Made by a program: the position numbers and the translations under genes. A model generated the notes under the pieces. The model was given only the letters and a program-made list of their open reading frames with translations. It was not told where the DNA came from and searched no databases. Shown here in pieces: positions 9,410 to 17,948 of a stretch of DNA of 41,151 nucleotides. Every line of letters begins with the position of its first letter. Within the stretch, counting starts at the first letter, position 1. The DNA comes from Fimbriiglobus sp. (lineage in GTDB: Bacteria > Planctomycetota > Planctomycetia > Gemmatales > Gemmataceae), in the NCBI GenBank assembly GCA_025352235.1, contig JANXTU010000336.1, forward strand, positions 1 to 41,151, in the 5' to 3' direction.

Positions 9410-10960
9410 TCACGCGAGCCCGTTCCGCTTGCGAAGAATCCATTCGAGGGCGAACAGGCCGAGGATCGCACCGAGCAGCCACCACGATCGGCGCAATCGC
9501 GTTGTGATCCGGTGCTCGACGACGGACGTTTCGCCTTTCAACCGTTCGATCAAACCGTCGAGCTCTTCCGGAGCGTAGACTTTGCCGCCGGTCGCGGTCG
9601 CCAACTCGTCCAGCAGCGGGCCGTTCGCGGATAAGTCGAGGAGTTCTTCCCCCTCGGCCGGGAGGACTTCGAAGTACGAGCGCAGATGCGTCGCCCGGCC
9701 GTCCGGGCCGGTAGGGCCGCGCAGCTGATCGGCCCAATCCGGGATGTCGAGTTCGATCGCGTACTTCCCCGGCGCGAGATCCCGGACGGTCGCCGACCAA
9801 TCGCGTGGCCACCCCTCGGGTTGTACGAATAGGACAAAGCCGACGGCACGCTCGGTCTCTCCCGGTTTTGAAGGCAGTTTCACCACGCGGGCCGCCTTCG
9901 TCGATTGGGCGCCGAGCTTCTTGGCGTCGCCGGCGCGGACGATGACCTCGACCTCCCGGCCGGGGCGGAACGTCGGTTCGCGCGTGCCGAAGCGGATCGT
10001 GCCCTCGGCGGTCACCGTCGGTAACAAGCGATCCGACGCCGCTTCGCGGGGTTCACCCTTCACGACGGGCGTGACCGTGACTGAAATATCGGGCGGGGGC
10101 AGTTTCGGAGCCATGACCACGGGGAAAATCGGCCCGCCCGCCCGCTTCACCGGCGACTCGCCCCAGTTGTGGCGACCATCGGTGAATAGGATCATGCCGA
10201 GGAGTTTGGGCTTCCCCTCGCCCGATTGCCCGGCGCGGGCGAGGGGAAGTTTCAAATCGGTGAGCGCAACGGGAATCGCACTCGTCGGCGTCGAATAGGG
10301 CCGTGCGGAATCGAGCGACTTCGCCAGAGGCCCGGGGTCGGTCGGCAAAGCGACGAGTTTTTGATCCCACCCGACGACTTCGACGGCGTGGGCCAACTTC
10401 AAACGGTCGATCAGGGCAGCGCCGTCGGGGAGCAACGCACGCTCCACGAGGGCCAACCGCGTCGCGTCGTCCATCCGCTTCACGATAGCATCGAAGCGTT
10501 TCTTACGGCCTCGGCCTTCGGGGGAGTCGTCGAAGCGCGGCGCGGCGCCGGATCCGGCCTCGGCGATCCAATCGTCGACTTCGCGGTCGCCGCTGATGTC
10601 GTGGGTCCATTGCAGTTTCTTGGCCAGCGCCAGTTTCTCGGCGAGCGGCCGCTGCGGATCGCAGACGCGCATACTGTCCGAGGTATCGACGGCGATCGAA
10701 ATGCGACCGGGGATTCGCTCGCGCTCGACTTCGATCTCGCGGGGATCGAAGAGCAATAGGGCGAGGAGCACCGAGGCGAGGGTCCACCGAAGCGCCAACA
10801 AAGGGGCGGCGACTCGCCGCGAGACGAGTCGCATTTCGGTCCGGGACAAAAAGAAGATCGCGATGCCGAGCGCGAGAGGGATCGCGACGATCACTCCATA
10901 ACGGACGGCGCTGGGCCAACCGGCGAAGGCCCAATCGAATTCGAGAGCGGCATTGGTCAT
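9410..10960 (-). CDS. membrane-anchored VWA-like protein
   Basis: Two N-terminal TM segments, then RISIAVDTSDSMRVCDP (VWA-like) and a C-terminal TM segment WWLLGAILGLFALEWILRKRNGLA. Confidence 0.7.
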   Translation of the reverse strand: MTNAALEFDWAFAGWPSAVRYGVIVAIPLALGIAIFFLSRTEMRLVSRRVAAPLLALRWTLASVLLALLLFDPREIEVERERIPGRISIAVDTSDSMRVCDPQRPLAEKLALAKKLQWTHDISGDREVDDWIAEAGSGAAPRFDDSPEGRGRKKRFDAIVKRMDDATRLALVERALLPDGAALIDRLKLAHAVEVVGWDQKLVALPTDPGPLAKSLDSARPYSTPTSAIPVALTDLKLPLARAGQSGEGKPKLLGMILFTDGRHNWGESPVKRAGGPIFPVVMAPKLPPPDISVTVTPVVKGEPREAASDRLLPTVTAEGTIRFGTREPTFRPGREVEVIVRAGDAKKLGAQSTKAARVVKLPSKPGETERAVGFVLFVQPEGWPRDWSATVRDLAPGKYAIELDIPDWADQLRGPTGPDGRATHLRSYFEVLPAEGEELLDLSANGPLLDELATATGGKVYAPEELDGLIERLKGETSVVEHRITTRLRRSWWLLGAILGLFALEWILRKRNGLA

Positions 10961-11101
10961 CGGAACGATCGGAGGTCGGAGGACGGAACGATGTTGACTT
11001 TACCCGGATCGACACCGTTCGCCGAACCCGACTCGGATTTCTCGGGTTGCGGTCGATTCCGTAAAATCTCTATTTGAAACATCCTGCGAACGGGGAGAGT
11101 C

Positions 11102-11893
11102 ATGTCGATCGAGAGCTGCCGGGTCGTGTTGGTGCGGCCGCAGTACGCGGGCAACCTCGGCTCCGCGGCTCGGGCCATGGCGAACTTCGGTCTGCGCGAC
11201 CTCGTCCTCGTCGACCCGACCGCGAACAAGCAGAGTATGGATGCGGTCATGATGGCCACGCACGGGCTCGAAATTTTGCAAACGGCCCGCGTCGTCGGCA
11301 CACTCGCCGAAGCGCTCGCCGATTGCGCGTTCGTCCTCAGCACGTCCGGGGAAATCGGCGGGCTGAAGCGCAAAGGGTACTGGGGCCCACCCGACGAGAA
11401 ACTGCCGGCGCTGCTCGACGTACTCCCGGTCGCCCCGGCGGCCATCGTCTTCGGCCCCGAACCGCACGGTTTGACGGTCGACGAAATCACGCTGTGTCAC
11501 GGGATGATGTTCGTCCCCACGGCCGCCGGGCACGAATCGCTGAACCTCGCCCAAGCCGTCGCGGTGGTGCTGTACGAACTGCGGAAACTCTGGCTGACCC
11601 GAGTCGGGCTCGCCCCCGTTCCGGAGGTGCCCGCGACTTTCGAGAGCCAGGAGCGTATGTTCCAGCATCTCACCGAAGCCCTGACGGCGCAGCGGTTCCT
11701 CTGGGATTTTCGCGCCGGCGGCATCTTCCACGTGCTGCGCACCGTCATCGCCCGAGGCCGGCCGACGCAGAAAGAGATCAAGGTGTTCCACGGCCTCGCC
11801 ACGCAGTTGCTATACATCGCGAAAACGTTCGGCGTGCCGCATCCGACGGACGTGCCGAAGACGTCTGAAGTCGAAGAGACAACGGGGGAATGA
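11102..11893 (+). CDS. trmJ: TrmJ-like SpoU/TrmH-family RNA methyltransferase
   Basis: VVLVRPQYAGNLGSAARAMANFGLRDLVLVDP; VFGPEPHGLTVDEITLCH; SLNLAQAVAVVLYEL (SPOUT motifs). Confidence 0.85.
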   Translation: MSIESCRVVLVRPQYAGNLGSAARAMANFGLRDLVLVDPTANKQSMDAVMMATHGLEILQTARVVGTLAEALADCAFVLSTSGEIGGLKRKGYWGPPDEKLPALLDVLPVAPAAIVFGPEPHGLTVDEITLCHGMMFVPTAAGHESLNLAQAVAVVLYELRKLWLTRVGLAPVPEVPATFESQERMFQHLTEALTAQRFLWDFRAGGIFHVLRTVIARGRPTQKEIKVFHGLATQLLYIAKTFGVPHPTDVPKTSEVEETTGE

Positions 11894-11999
11894 CATGCGG
11901 TCGTCCCGGCGGAGTGGCGGACAAACTGGCGATGCGGGAACCGATCGTACAACGGACGGAGGAAGTGCACTCGCTGGCTGGGGGTAAATACCGAGTGAG

Positions 12000-12383
12000 T
12001 TACGGCCGTTCGTATGGAATGCGGAGTATCAATCCCGGGACGGCCCGGTAGTGCTTCTCGTTGAAGGTGCAGAGTTCAAAACCGATACCGACGGCGCAAC
12101 TCGCGATCAGCACATCCACCAACCCGATCCGATGCGAGAGGTGCAATTTTGAATAGTCGACCAGTGCTCGGTTGCAATCAATCTCATTTGGCCAAACTAT
12201 TGGAAACGCCGAAGTGAGTCGCACAGCATCCGCAACATCGAGGCTATTCCGACAGCCCTGAATCAGTTCCAATACGACGAATCCGGGAACCATCGGTACG
12301 TCCGGAAGTGAGCTCAGCCATAACACCGCCGCTGGAAGTTTCCGCTGCAGATCGATGAGAATGTCGGTATCGAGCATATTCAT
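12000..12383 (-). CDS. PIN-domain (VapC-type) toxin
   Basis: MNMLDTDILIDLQRKLPAAVLWL; later acidic residues in DVLIASCAVGIGFELCTFNEKHYRAVPGL are typical of PIN toxins. Confidence 0.85.
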   Translation of the reverse strand: MNMLDTDILIDLQRKLPAAVLWLSSLPDVPMVPGFVVLELIQGCRNSLDVADAVRLTSAFPIVWPNEIDCNRALVDYSKLHLSHRIGLVDVLIASCAVGIGFELCTFNEKHYRAVPGLILRIPYERP

Positions 12384-12643
12384 AGTTCGCCAATGCGATT
12401 GTTGGAAATCGCACGCAAACGGCGGGCTTCGGACAACGTGTCGGCGATGTCCGTTCGAGTGCCCAACAACCCTTCTGCTTCGAGGTAGGCCACCAACGAC
12501 GCTCCGTCTCCAAGACTCGGTGCGACGATTTTCGGCCGCGTCAACAGGCTAGTAGCGAACTCGTGGACGGCCATGCCGTGCCGAGTTGCCTCTTCGCTCA
12601 AAGAGGCGGTTAACTCATCTGTCAGTTCCAGTGTCATTGGCAT
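12380..12643 (-). CDS. putative antitoxin of the VapBC-type pair
   Basis: Short ORF MPMTLELTDELTASLSEEATRHGMAVHEFATSLLTRP... directly upstream of the PIN toxin with a 4-bp overlap (12380-12383). Confidence 0.7.
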   Translation of the reverse strand: MPMTLELTDELTASLSEEATRHGMAVHEFATSLLTRPKIVAPSLGDGASLVAYLEAEGLLGTRTDIADTLSEARRLRAISNNRIGEL

Positions 12644-12678
12644 CACAAGTCTCCCGTGGGCTTTCGATAATTGTACCC

Positions 12679-14262
12679 TCAACCCCCGTGGCCCGCCAGC
12701 CAGTCGCGCAGGGCCAGGGTCATGGTGCCGTTGTTGTCCATCCTCGGCACTTTGTTTTGGCCCCCTTCTTTGCCGCGGGATTCCATCCAGCGGTTGAAAG
12801 CCCCTTCGCGGACGGGGCGGACCTCCGGGGCCAGCATCGTCAGGTCGCCGGCGCGGTGGGCGTCGTAGTCTTCGTTCAAGCGCCGCAATTCGCCGTCGAG
12901 CACCCGGGTGAACTCGGCCAGATCGCGCGGCGGCGACCCCCGGAACTCGATCATGTAGAGGTGGTGGCCCGGCTTCTTCGGATCGGTCGGGAAGATCGGG
13001 CCGACGTGGTGGTCGGCCGTCAGGACCCCGCATGCTTCGGCCGCTTTCGCGATCCCTTTTTCGATCTCCTCTTCGATCAAATGCTCGCCGAAGGCGCTGA
13101 GGAAGTTCTTCGTGCGCCCGCTGAACCGGATCAACGGCGGATTCACGCTCTCGAACGTGATGGTGTCGCCGATGAGATAGCTCCAAAGGCCGGCGCAGGT
13201 CGTCACGGCGATGGCGTAGACGACCCCGGTTTGCACCGTGCGCAGCGTGTGCCGGGTCGGTTTGTCGGTCTTCAACTTCCCGTCGCGCAGGTCTTCGACC
13301 GGGATGAACTCGAAGAAGATCCCGTGGTCCGGGACGAGCCGCAAGAGATTGTAGCGCGGGTCTTCGGTGGCGATGAACCCCTCGGAACACGGATAGACTT
13401 CGCAAAACTGCACGGCGTCCGAACCGATCTCGGCGCGGAAGGTGTTGCGGTACGAATCGAATTTCGTACCGCCGTGGATCACGAGTTTCAACTGCGGCCA
13501 GATCTCGGCGATCGTGCTCTTGCCCGATTCTTTTTTGATGCGGTCGAACAGCACGAGCATCCATGACGGCACGCCGCTGAGGGCGGTGATCGGTTCGCGG
13601 ATCGACTGCTCGGCGAGCTTCTGCAACTTCGTGGGCCAATCGGCGATCAAACTGATGTCGAGCGGCGGGTAGGTGAACGGCCGGCTCGCGGCGATGACTT
13701 CTTTCGCGGCGATGCCGCTGAGGTCCCCCGCGAAGCTGCCGTCGGTTTGCCGGCGCATGTCGGTGCAGCCGCCGAGGAAGAAAAACTTGCCGGTGAACGT
13801 GTCGTGTTGGGGGAACGCGTTGCGGAACAATGCCATCGTGGTGAACGCGGCCTTCCGGTTCGACTTCAGCATCGAATGCGAGATCGGAATGTACTTCGTC
13901 GTCCCGCTGGTGGTGCCGCTCGACAGCGCGTAGTACGGGATCTTCCCGGGCCACGTGATGTCGTCGAGCTTCGGGTAGGCGTCCTTCCAGTATTCGTTCC
14001 AGAAGTCGTCGTAGTCGCGCAGCGGCACGCGGGCTTGATAATCCGCGACATTCTGAAGGAACGAGAAATCGTGATCGCGGCCGAACTTCGTCTTCTCGGC
14101 GGTTTGCAACAGCAAGCGGAGTGTTTGCTCTTGGGTGCGCATCGGATCGGCGCGATCGAGGTGGCGGACGCGGGCTTGGGCCGCGCGGACCATGGCGGTG
14201 TCGGCGAGGCGCCGGACGAGCCGCGAACCGGCGAGGGGAGCCAACCAAGCGGTGCCGGCCAT
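12679..14262 (-). CDS. GH3 auxin-responsive-promoter family (adenylating) protein
   Basis: YYALSSGTTSGTTKYIPIS, VPSWMLVLFDRI, YPCSEGFIA, LIRFSGRTKNFLSAFGEHLIEEEIE. Start chosen at MAGTAWLAPL. Confidence 0.85.
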   Translation of the reverse strand: MAGTAWLAPLAGSRLVRRLADTAMVRAAQARVRHLDRADPMRTQEQTLRLLLQTAEKTKFGRDHDFSFLQNVADYQARVPLRDYDDFWNEYWKDAYPKLDDITWPGKIPYYALSSGTTSGTTKYIPISHSMLKSNRKAAFTTMALFRNAFPQHDTFTGKFFFLGGCTDMRRQTDGSFAGDLSGIAAKEVIAASRPFTYPPLDISLIADWPTKLQKLAEQSIREPITALSGVPSWMLVLFDRIKKESGKSTIAEIWPQLKLVIHGGTKFDSYRNTFRAEIGSDAVQFCEVYPCSEGFIATEDPRYNLLRLVPDHGIFFEFIPVEDLRDGKLKTDKPTRHTLRTVQTGVVYAIAVTTCAGLWSYLIGDTITFESVNPPLIRFSGRTKNFLSAFGEHLIEEEIEKGIAKAAEACGVLTADHHVGPIFPTDPKKPGHHLYMIEFRGSPPRDLAEFTRVLDGELRRLNEDYDAHRAGDLTMLAPEVRPVREGAFNRWMESRGKEGGQNKVPRMDNNGTMTLALRDWLAGHGG

Positions 14263-14383
14263 CGACCATCCTCGGGCATCGTCGGCCCGGGATTTCGGGA
14301 TGTGGGCAGGCCGACACGGTCGTTTTACGGAGTGTGGTGAGCATCGGGATGCGATGCTCGGTTTCAATGCCCGTCCGAGGTGT

Positions 14384-14818
14384 TCAATCGCGGCGGAAAT
14401 TCATCGCGTCCTCGCGGCGTTCGCGGGTGCGGCGGGAGAGTCCGGGTGTCCAATTCTGCTGGACGATCTTCGGTTGATCGATGCCCATGAATTTCGTCGA
14501 ACGGTCGTAGAGACGGTCCCAAAAATCCTTCCCCTCGCCCGGCATACCCGGGTACGGGGCGACGACGTTTTTCAAATCGACGGCGGGTTGCACCGGCTTT
14601 TCGGTGGTGAATTGCCCGCTCGCACCGTAGTACCCGGCCGGTTTGCCGACCTTGGGGAACTGCGCTCCGACTTTCTCGAACTGATTGCCGACGGGGTTGA
14701 TCATCGGCCGACCGACCTGCACACCGCCGGGCATCGCGTATTGGGCTTGGGCCACCGCCGCGCCGCCAAACAACCCGCAACAGACCAATATGGTTCGCAT
14801 CGCGTCCACCCCCCGCAA
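14384..14818 (-). CDS. small secreted hypothetical protein
   Basis: Signal peptide MRTILVCCGLFGGAAVAQA (alternative start 14800) followed by a Pro/Gly-rich mature region. Confidence 0.6.
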   Translation of the reverse strand: MRGVDAMRTILVCCGLFGGAAVAQAQYAMPGGVQVGRPMINPVGNQFEKVGAQFPKVGKPAGYYGASGQFTTEKPVQPAVDLKNVVAPYPGMPGEGKDFWDRLYDRSTKFMGIDQPKIVQQNWTPGLSRRTRERREDAMNFRRD

Positions 14819-14880
14819 TCGAATCGATTCAATGGCCAGCTATGCCATCCTCGTGAATCGCCGTCAAGTGAAGTTTTGGT

Positions 14881-15066
14881 AGGTGGGTGTGCCAACGATT
14901 CTTGGAGTCGTCATTCCAGCGTGAACCCACCCACCCTATCGTGGAATGACGTCCGACTTTCGGAACGACCTAGCGCGGCAAGGAGTTACGTCCGATTCTA
15001 GGTGCCTCCCCTGGCTTGGATTCACAAGTCATTCCCCCGTGGCTCCAAGAATTGTTGTCATACCCT
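14881..15066. repeat. TIR-bounded dispersed repeat (MITE-like), full copy
   Basis: Left end ggtgggtgtgccaacgattcttggag (14882-14907) and right end ctccaagaattgttgtcatacc (15043-15064) are inverted repeats; the interior reappears in reverse complement at 41019-41151. Confidence 0.75.
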
Positions 15067-15082
15067 GGTAGGTTGGTAGGGG

Positions 15083-15108
15083 TAGGGGTGTAGCAACGAT
15101 TCTTGGAG
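15083..15108. repeat. additional copy of the terminal repeat sequence
   Basis: gtaggggtgtagcaacgattcttggag matches the terminal sequence at 14884-14907. Confidence 0.6.
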
Positions 15109-15513
15109 TTTCGTGAAATCTCGTTTGGCATTGGGCTTGCGCGTCGGGTGTGGAAATGGGACAACGCATCGGTTCCACCATCCGGGAAGGCGGGTCACTC
15201 ACGGGGCCGGCTCGCCGGAGTCGCTTGGGCAACCCCGGTGGACCTGGCAATGCAGTTGCTTTGTTTGGATTGAGTCGCTATTGGCTCCGTCACAGCTTGG
15301 GGGTTGCCGGTAAAACCGGTGCCTTCGGCTGATGCCGCGGAAGCCATCCGAATGCCGGATGCCCGCAGGCGGCAACCATCCGAGGTAAACTGGCGAAGAT
15401 GTGACGATTCGGTGGACTGGCGAACGCAGGGCGACTTTGATCCGTGTGCGGGTTCTTCTAGAGAAGGGCTTGCCGGGAAGGGAGTTAAGCCGCGGGTTCT
15501 CGGTGACACCGGG

Positions 15514-15541
15514 TTGACAGGGTAAACCTGCGGGTTATACT
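15514..15541 (+). promoter_or_regulatory. sigma70-like promoter candidate upstream of the HTH-receiver regulator
   Basis: TTGACA (15514-15519), 16-nt spacer, TATACT (15536-15541). Confidence 0.5.
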
Positions 15542-15753
15542 TCCCGCGTCCGATTGACTTTGAACACCCCAACTTGCGCCGCCTCCGCAGTCGACGACCG
15601 CGATCCATCTGACCGGGCTTCGGCGTTTTGTGCAGTTTCACAAAACCCGCAATCCTGGTCGCCATGTTCCAAGGATGGTTCCACACCCGAACACCGGCTT
15701 CGTCAGCCGTTGCGCGGGTTCCTTCATGCAGCCGGCAGGAGCCGGAAGGATGG

Positions 15754-16341
15754 ATGGCCATGAAGACGGTATTCACGACCGGCGAAGCCGCGAAGATCTG
15801 CAAGGTCAGCCAGCAGACCATCATCCGCTGCTTCGACAACGGGCAACTCAAAGGGTTCCGGGTTCCCGGATCCAAGTTCCGCCGCATTCCGCGCGAATCG
15901 TTGTACCGCTTCATGCGGGACAACCAGATTCCCACCGATGCCCTCGAAAGCGGCAAGCGCAAAGTGCTGCTGGTCGACGACGACGCCGAACTGGTCGAAG
16001 TCACAGCCCGTCTCCTCGAAGACGACGGTCGGTTTGAAGTCAAGGTCGCGGCCAACGGCTTCGACGCCGGAATGATGGTCAAGGAATACCGCCCGGACAT
16101 CATGCTGCTCGACGTGATGCTGCCGGATATTAACGGTAAGGAAGTCTGCATGCGGGTGCGCTCGGATGCGAGCCTCGAAGAAGTGCGCATCATCTGCATC
16201 AGCGGCATGGTGGAAGACGACAAGATCCAAGAGTTGCGGCTCGCGGGGGCCGACGACTTCGAGCGCAAGCCGTTCGATGTCGAAATCCTCATCGACAAGA
16301 TGTGCCGGCTTCTCGACATGGAAACCGCCGCGGTCGCTTAA
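15754..16341 (+). CDS. excisionase/MerR-like HTH fused to response-regulator receiver domain
   Basis: FTTGEAAKICKVSQQTIIRCFDNGQLKGFRVPGSKFRRIPRESLYRFM (HTH), then KVLLVDDDAELVEVTARLL...DIMLLDVMLPDINGKE...CISGM...KPFD (REC). Alternative start 15760. Confidence 0.9.
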   Translation: MAMKTVFTTGEAAKICKVSQQTIIRCFDNGQLKGFRVPGSKFRRIPRESLYRFMRDNQIPTDALESGKRKVLLVDDDAELVEVTARLLEDDGRFEVKVAANGFDAGMMVKEYRPDIMLLDVMLPDINGKEVCMRVRSDASLEEVRIICISGMVEDDKIQELRLAGADDFERKPFDVEILIDKMCRLLDMETAAVA

Positions 16342-16348
16342 TTTGTGA

Positions 16349-16423
16349 GTTCGGAGTTTGGAACTCGGAGTGCGGAATCGAAGAAACTCTTCCATTCCGC
16401 ACTCCGAGCACCAAACTCCGAAC
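16349..16423. repeat. palindromic repeat (GTTCGGAGTTTGGAACTCGGAGTGCGGAAT family), intergenic hairpin
   Basis: Arms 16349-16380 and 16391-16423 are near-perfect inverted repeats; related in sequence to the element inside uvrA at ~32002-32089. Confidence 0.8.
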
Positions 16424-16443
16424 TTCTTTTCAAGGGGTGAAGG

Positions 16444-17946
16444 GTGAGAACGGAGACGGCCCTCCCAACGATGACCGACCCGTGGCTCCGCCCGGCGACC
16501 GCGTCGCTGCTGGCCCTGACGGACGACCTCCCCGATGCGCGCCTGCTCCGCGACGATCCTGGCCTGATTCTGCACATTTTGCGATACTCGCGGCCGACAC
16601 CCGATCCCGTGACGTTCAAATTCGACGACGCGACACTCGCCCAACCGGGGCTCTGCGAAACGGCGGCGTTCCTTTTGGAACAGCCCGGCGAACCAGCGGC
16701 AAGAAACCGAGCCGCCGAGGAACTTGGCCAACGCCTCGCGCGTATCTCTTCGGAGCTCGCGCGGGTCACCGAGCTTTGCTCGCCGGATGCGGCTTGGGCC
16801 GCCGGGCTGCTCGCGCCACTCGGTCGCTACCTCGGCGCCATCGACAACGGCGTGTCACTCGGACGGCGTGCATCCGCGCGCTGGCGTCTCCCCGACTGGT
16901 TGCAAGCGGCAATTGGTTACCTCGATTTGCCGATCGAAGAAACGCCGGCTCTCGGCGCCCACCGGGGCCTTACCCGCGTGTTGCGGGCCGCGATCCGCGC
17001 GAGCGGAACAACCCTGCTCCCCCAATTGCATGAGCCGGACGAGGATCTCGACGCGCGGGGGATCGCACTCGATGCGGACGTCCCAACGTTCCGCGAAATT
17101 GCCCGCGAGCCCGCGCCGGAGCTCCTCCCGCGATTACTCCGCAAAACGGCCCAAGCTCGCGGACGCACGGCCCGGAGTTGGATCGCCCCGCTCGAAGATC
17201 GCATCGATTCGTTGGTCGGCCAATTGGCCGAGGCTCGCCTCGATTTCGACCATCGCTTGCGCGATGCGAAGTTGGCGGCGCTCGCCGAGTTCGCGGCTGG
17301 GGCGAGCCATGAGATCAACAACCCACTCGCCGTGATTTCCGGCAATGCCCAATGGCTTCGAGCCCGCGAAGCCGATCCGGACAAAGCCCAGTATCTCCAG
17401 ACCATCGTCCGTCAGACGCGGCGCATCCACGACCTCTTGACCGGCGCCCGGCAGTTCGCCTGCCCGAGTCAAGTCAAGACGGGATCGCATTCGTTGGCTG
17501 CGCTCTTGGAAATCGTCCGGGGCGATACGGCTGAAGCCGAATCCCGGATCGACATCCACCCCGACGCCGACTCTGTTGTCGGCGCCGACGGGGAACAAGT
17601 TCGCGCGGCCCTCGGTCATCTGGTGCGCAATGCTCTCGAAGCGGCCGGTCCGGACGGCCGCGTGACCCTCGGTTCGACGATCCACGACGACCGCATCGAG
17701 ATCCACATCGACGACGGCGGGTCGGGACCCGACGAGAGCGCGATCGAACACCTGTTCGACCCTTTCTTTTCCGGGCGATCCGCCGGGCGAGGTCGCGGCC
17801 TCGGCTTGTCGATCGCTTGGGCGCTGGCCAAGAACAACGGCGGTGACGTCCGTTGGGCCGGCCGGGAACCGGGACGCACGCGGTTCACACTGACGCTCCC
17901 CAAGGCCATTCCTTTACAGGACGCCCCGATCCGCCGAGTGGCTTGA
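16444..17946 (+). CDS. sensor histidine kinase with HDOD-like N-terminal region
   Basis: H-box AEFAAGASHEINNPLAVISGNAQWLR; N-box HLVRNALEAAG; G-box GRGLGLSIAWALAKNNGG. Start is GTG 16444 or ATG 16471. Confidence 0.88.
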   Translation: MRTETALPTMTDPWLRPATASLLALTDDLPDARLLRDDPGLILHILRYSRPTPDPVTFKFDDATLAQPGLCETAAFLLEQPGEPAARNRAAEELGQRLARISSELARVTELCSPDAAWAAGLLAPLGRYLGAIDNGVSLGRRASARWRLPDWLQAAIGYLDLPIEETPALGAHRGLTRVLRAAIRASGTTLLPQLHEPDEDLDARGIALDADVPTFREIAREPAPELLPRLLRKTAQARGRTARSWIAPLEDRIDSLVGQLAEARLDFDHRLRDAKLAALAEFAAGASHEINNPLAVISGNAQWLRAREADPDKAQYLQTIVRQTRRIHDLLTGARQFACPSQVKTGSHSLAALLEIVRGDTAEAESRIDIHPDADSVVGADGEQVRAALGHLVRNALEAAGPDGRVTLGSTIHDDRIEIHIDDGGSGPDESAIEHLFDPFFSGRSAGRGRGLGLSIAWALAKNNGGDVRWAGREPGRTRFTLTLPKAIPLQDAPIRRVA

Positions 17947-17948
17947 GG

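Noticed and set aside
12644-14344. N-terminal extension of the antitoxin frame (654-aa ORF 12380..14344)
   Set aside because: Runs through the GH3 gene in another frame on the same strand; only the last ~87 codons are plausible.
15195-16319. 374-aa minus-strand ORF opposite the regulator and its leader
   Set aside because: Ser/Arg-rich shadow ORF; no recognisable domain.
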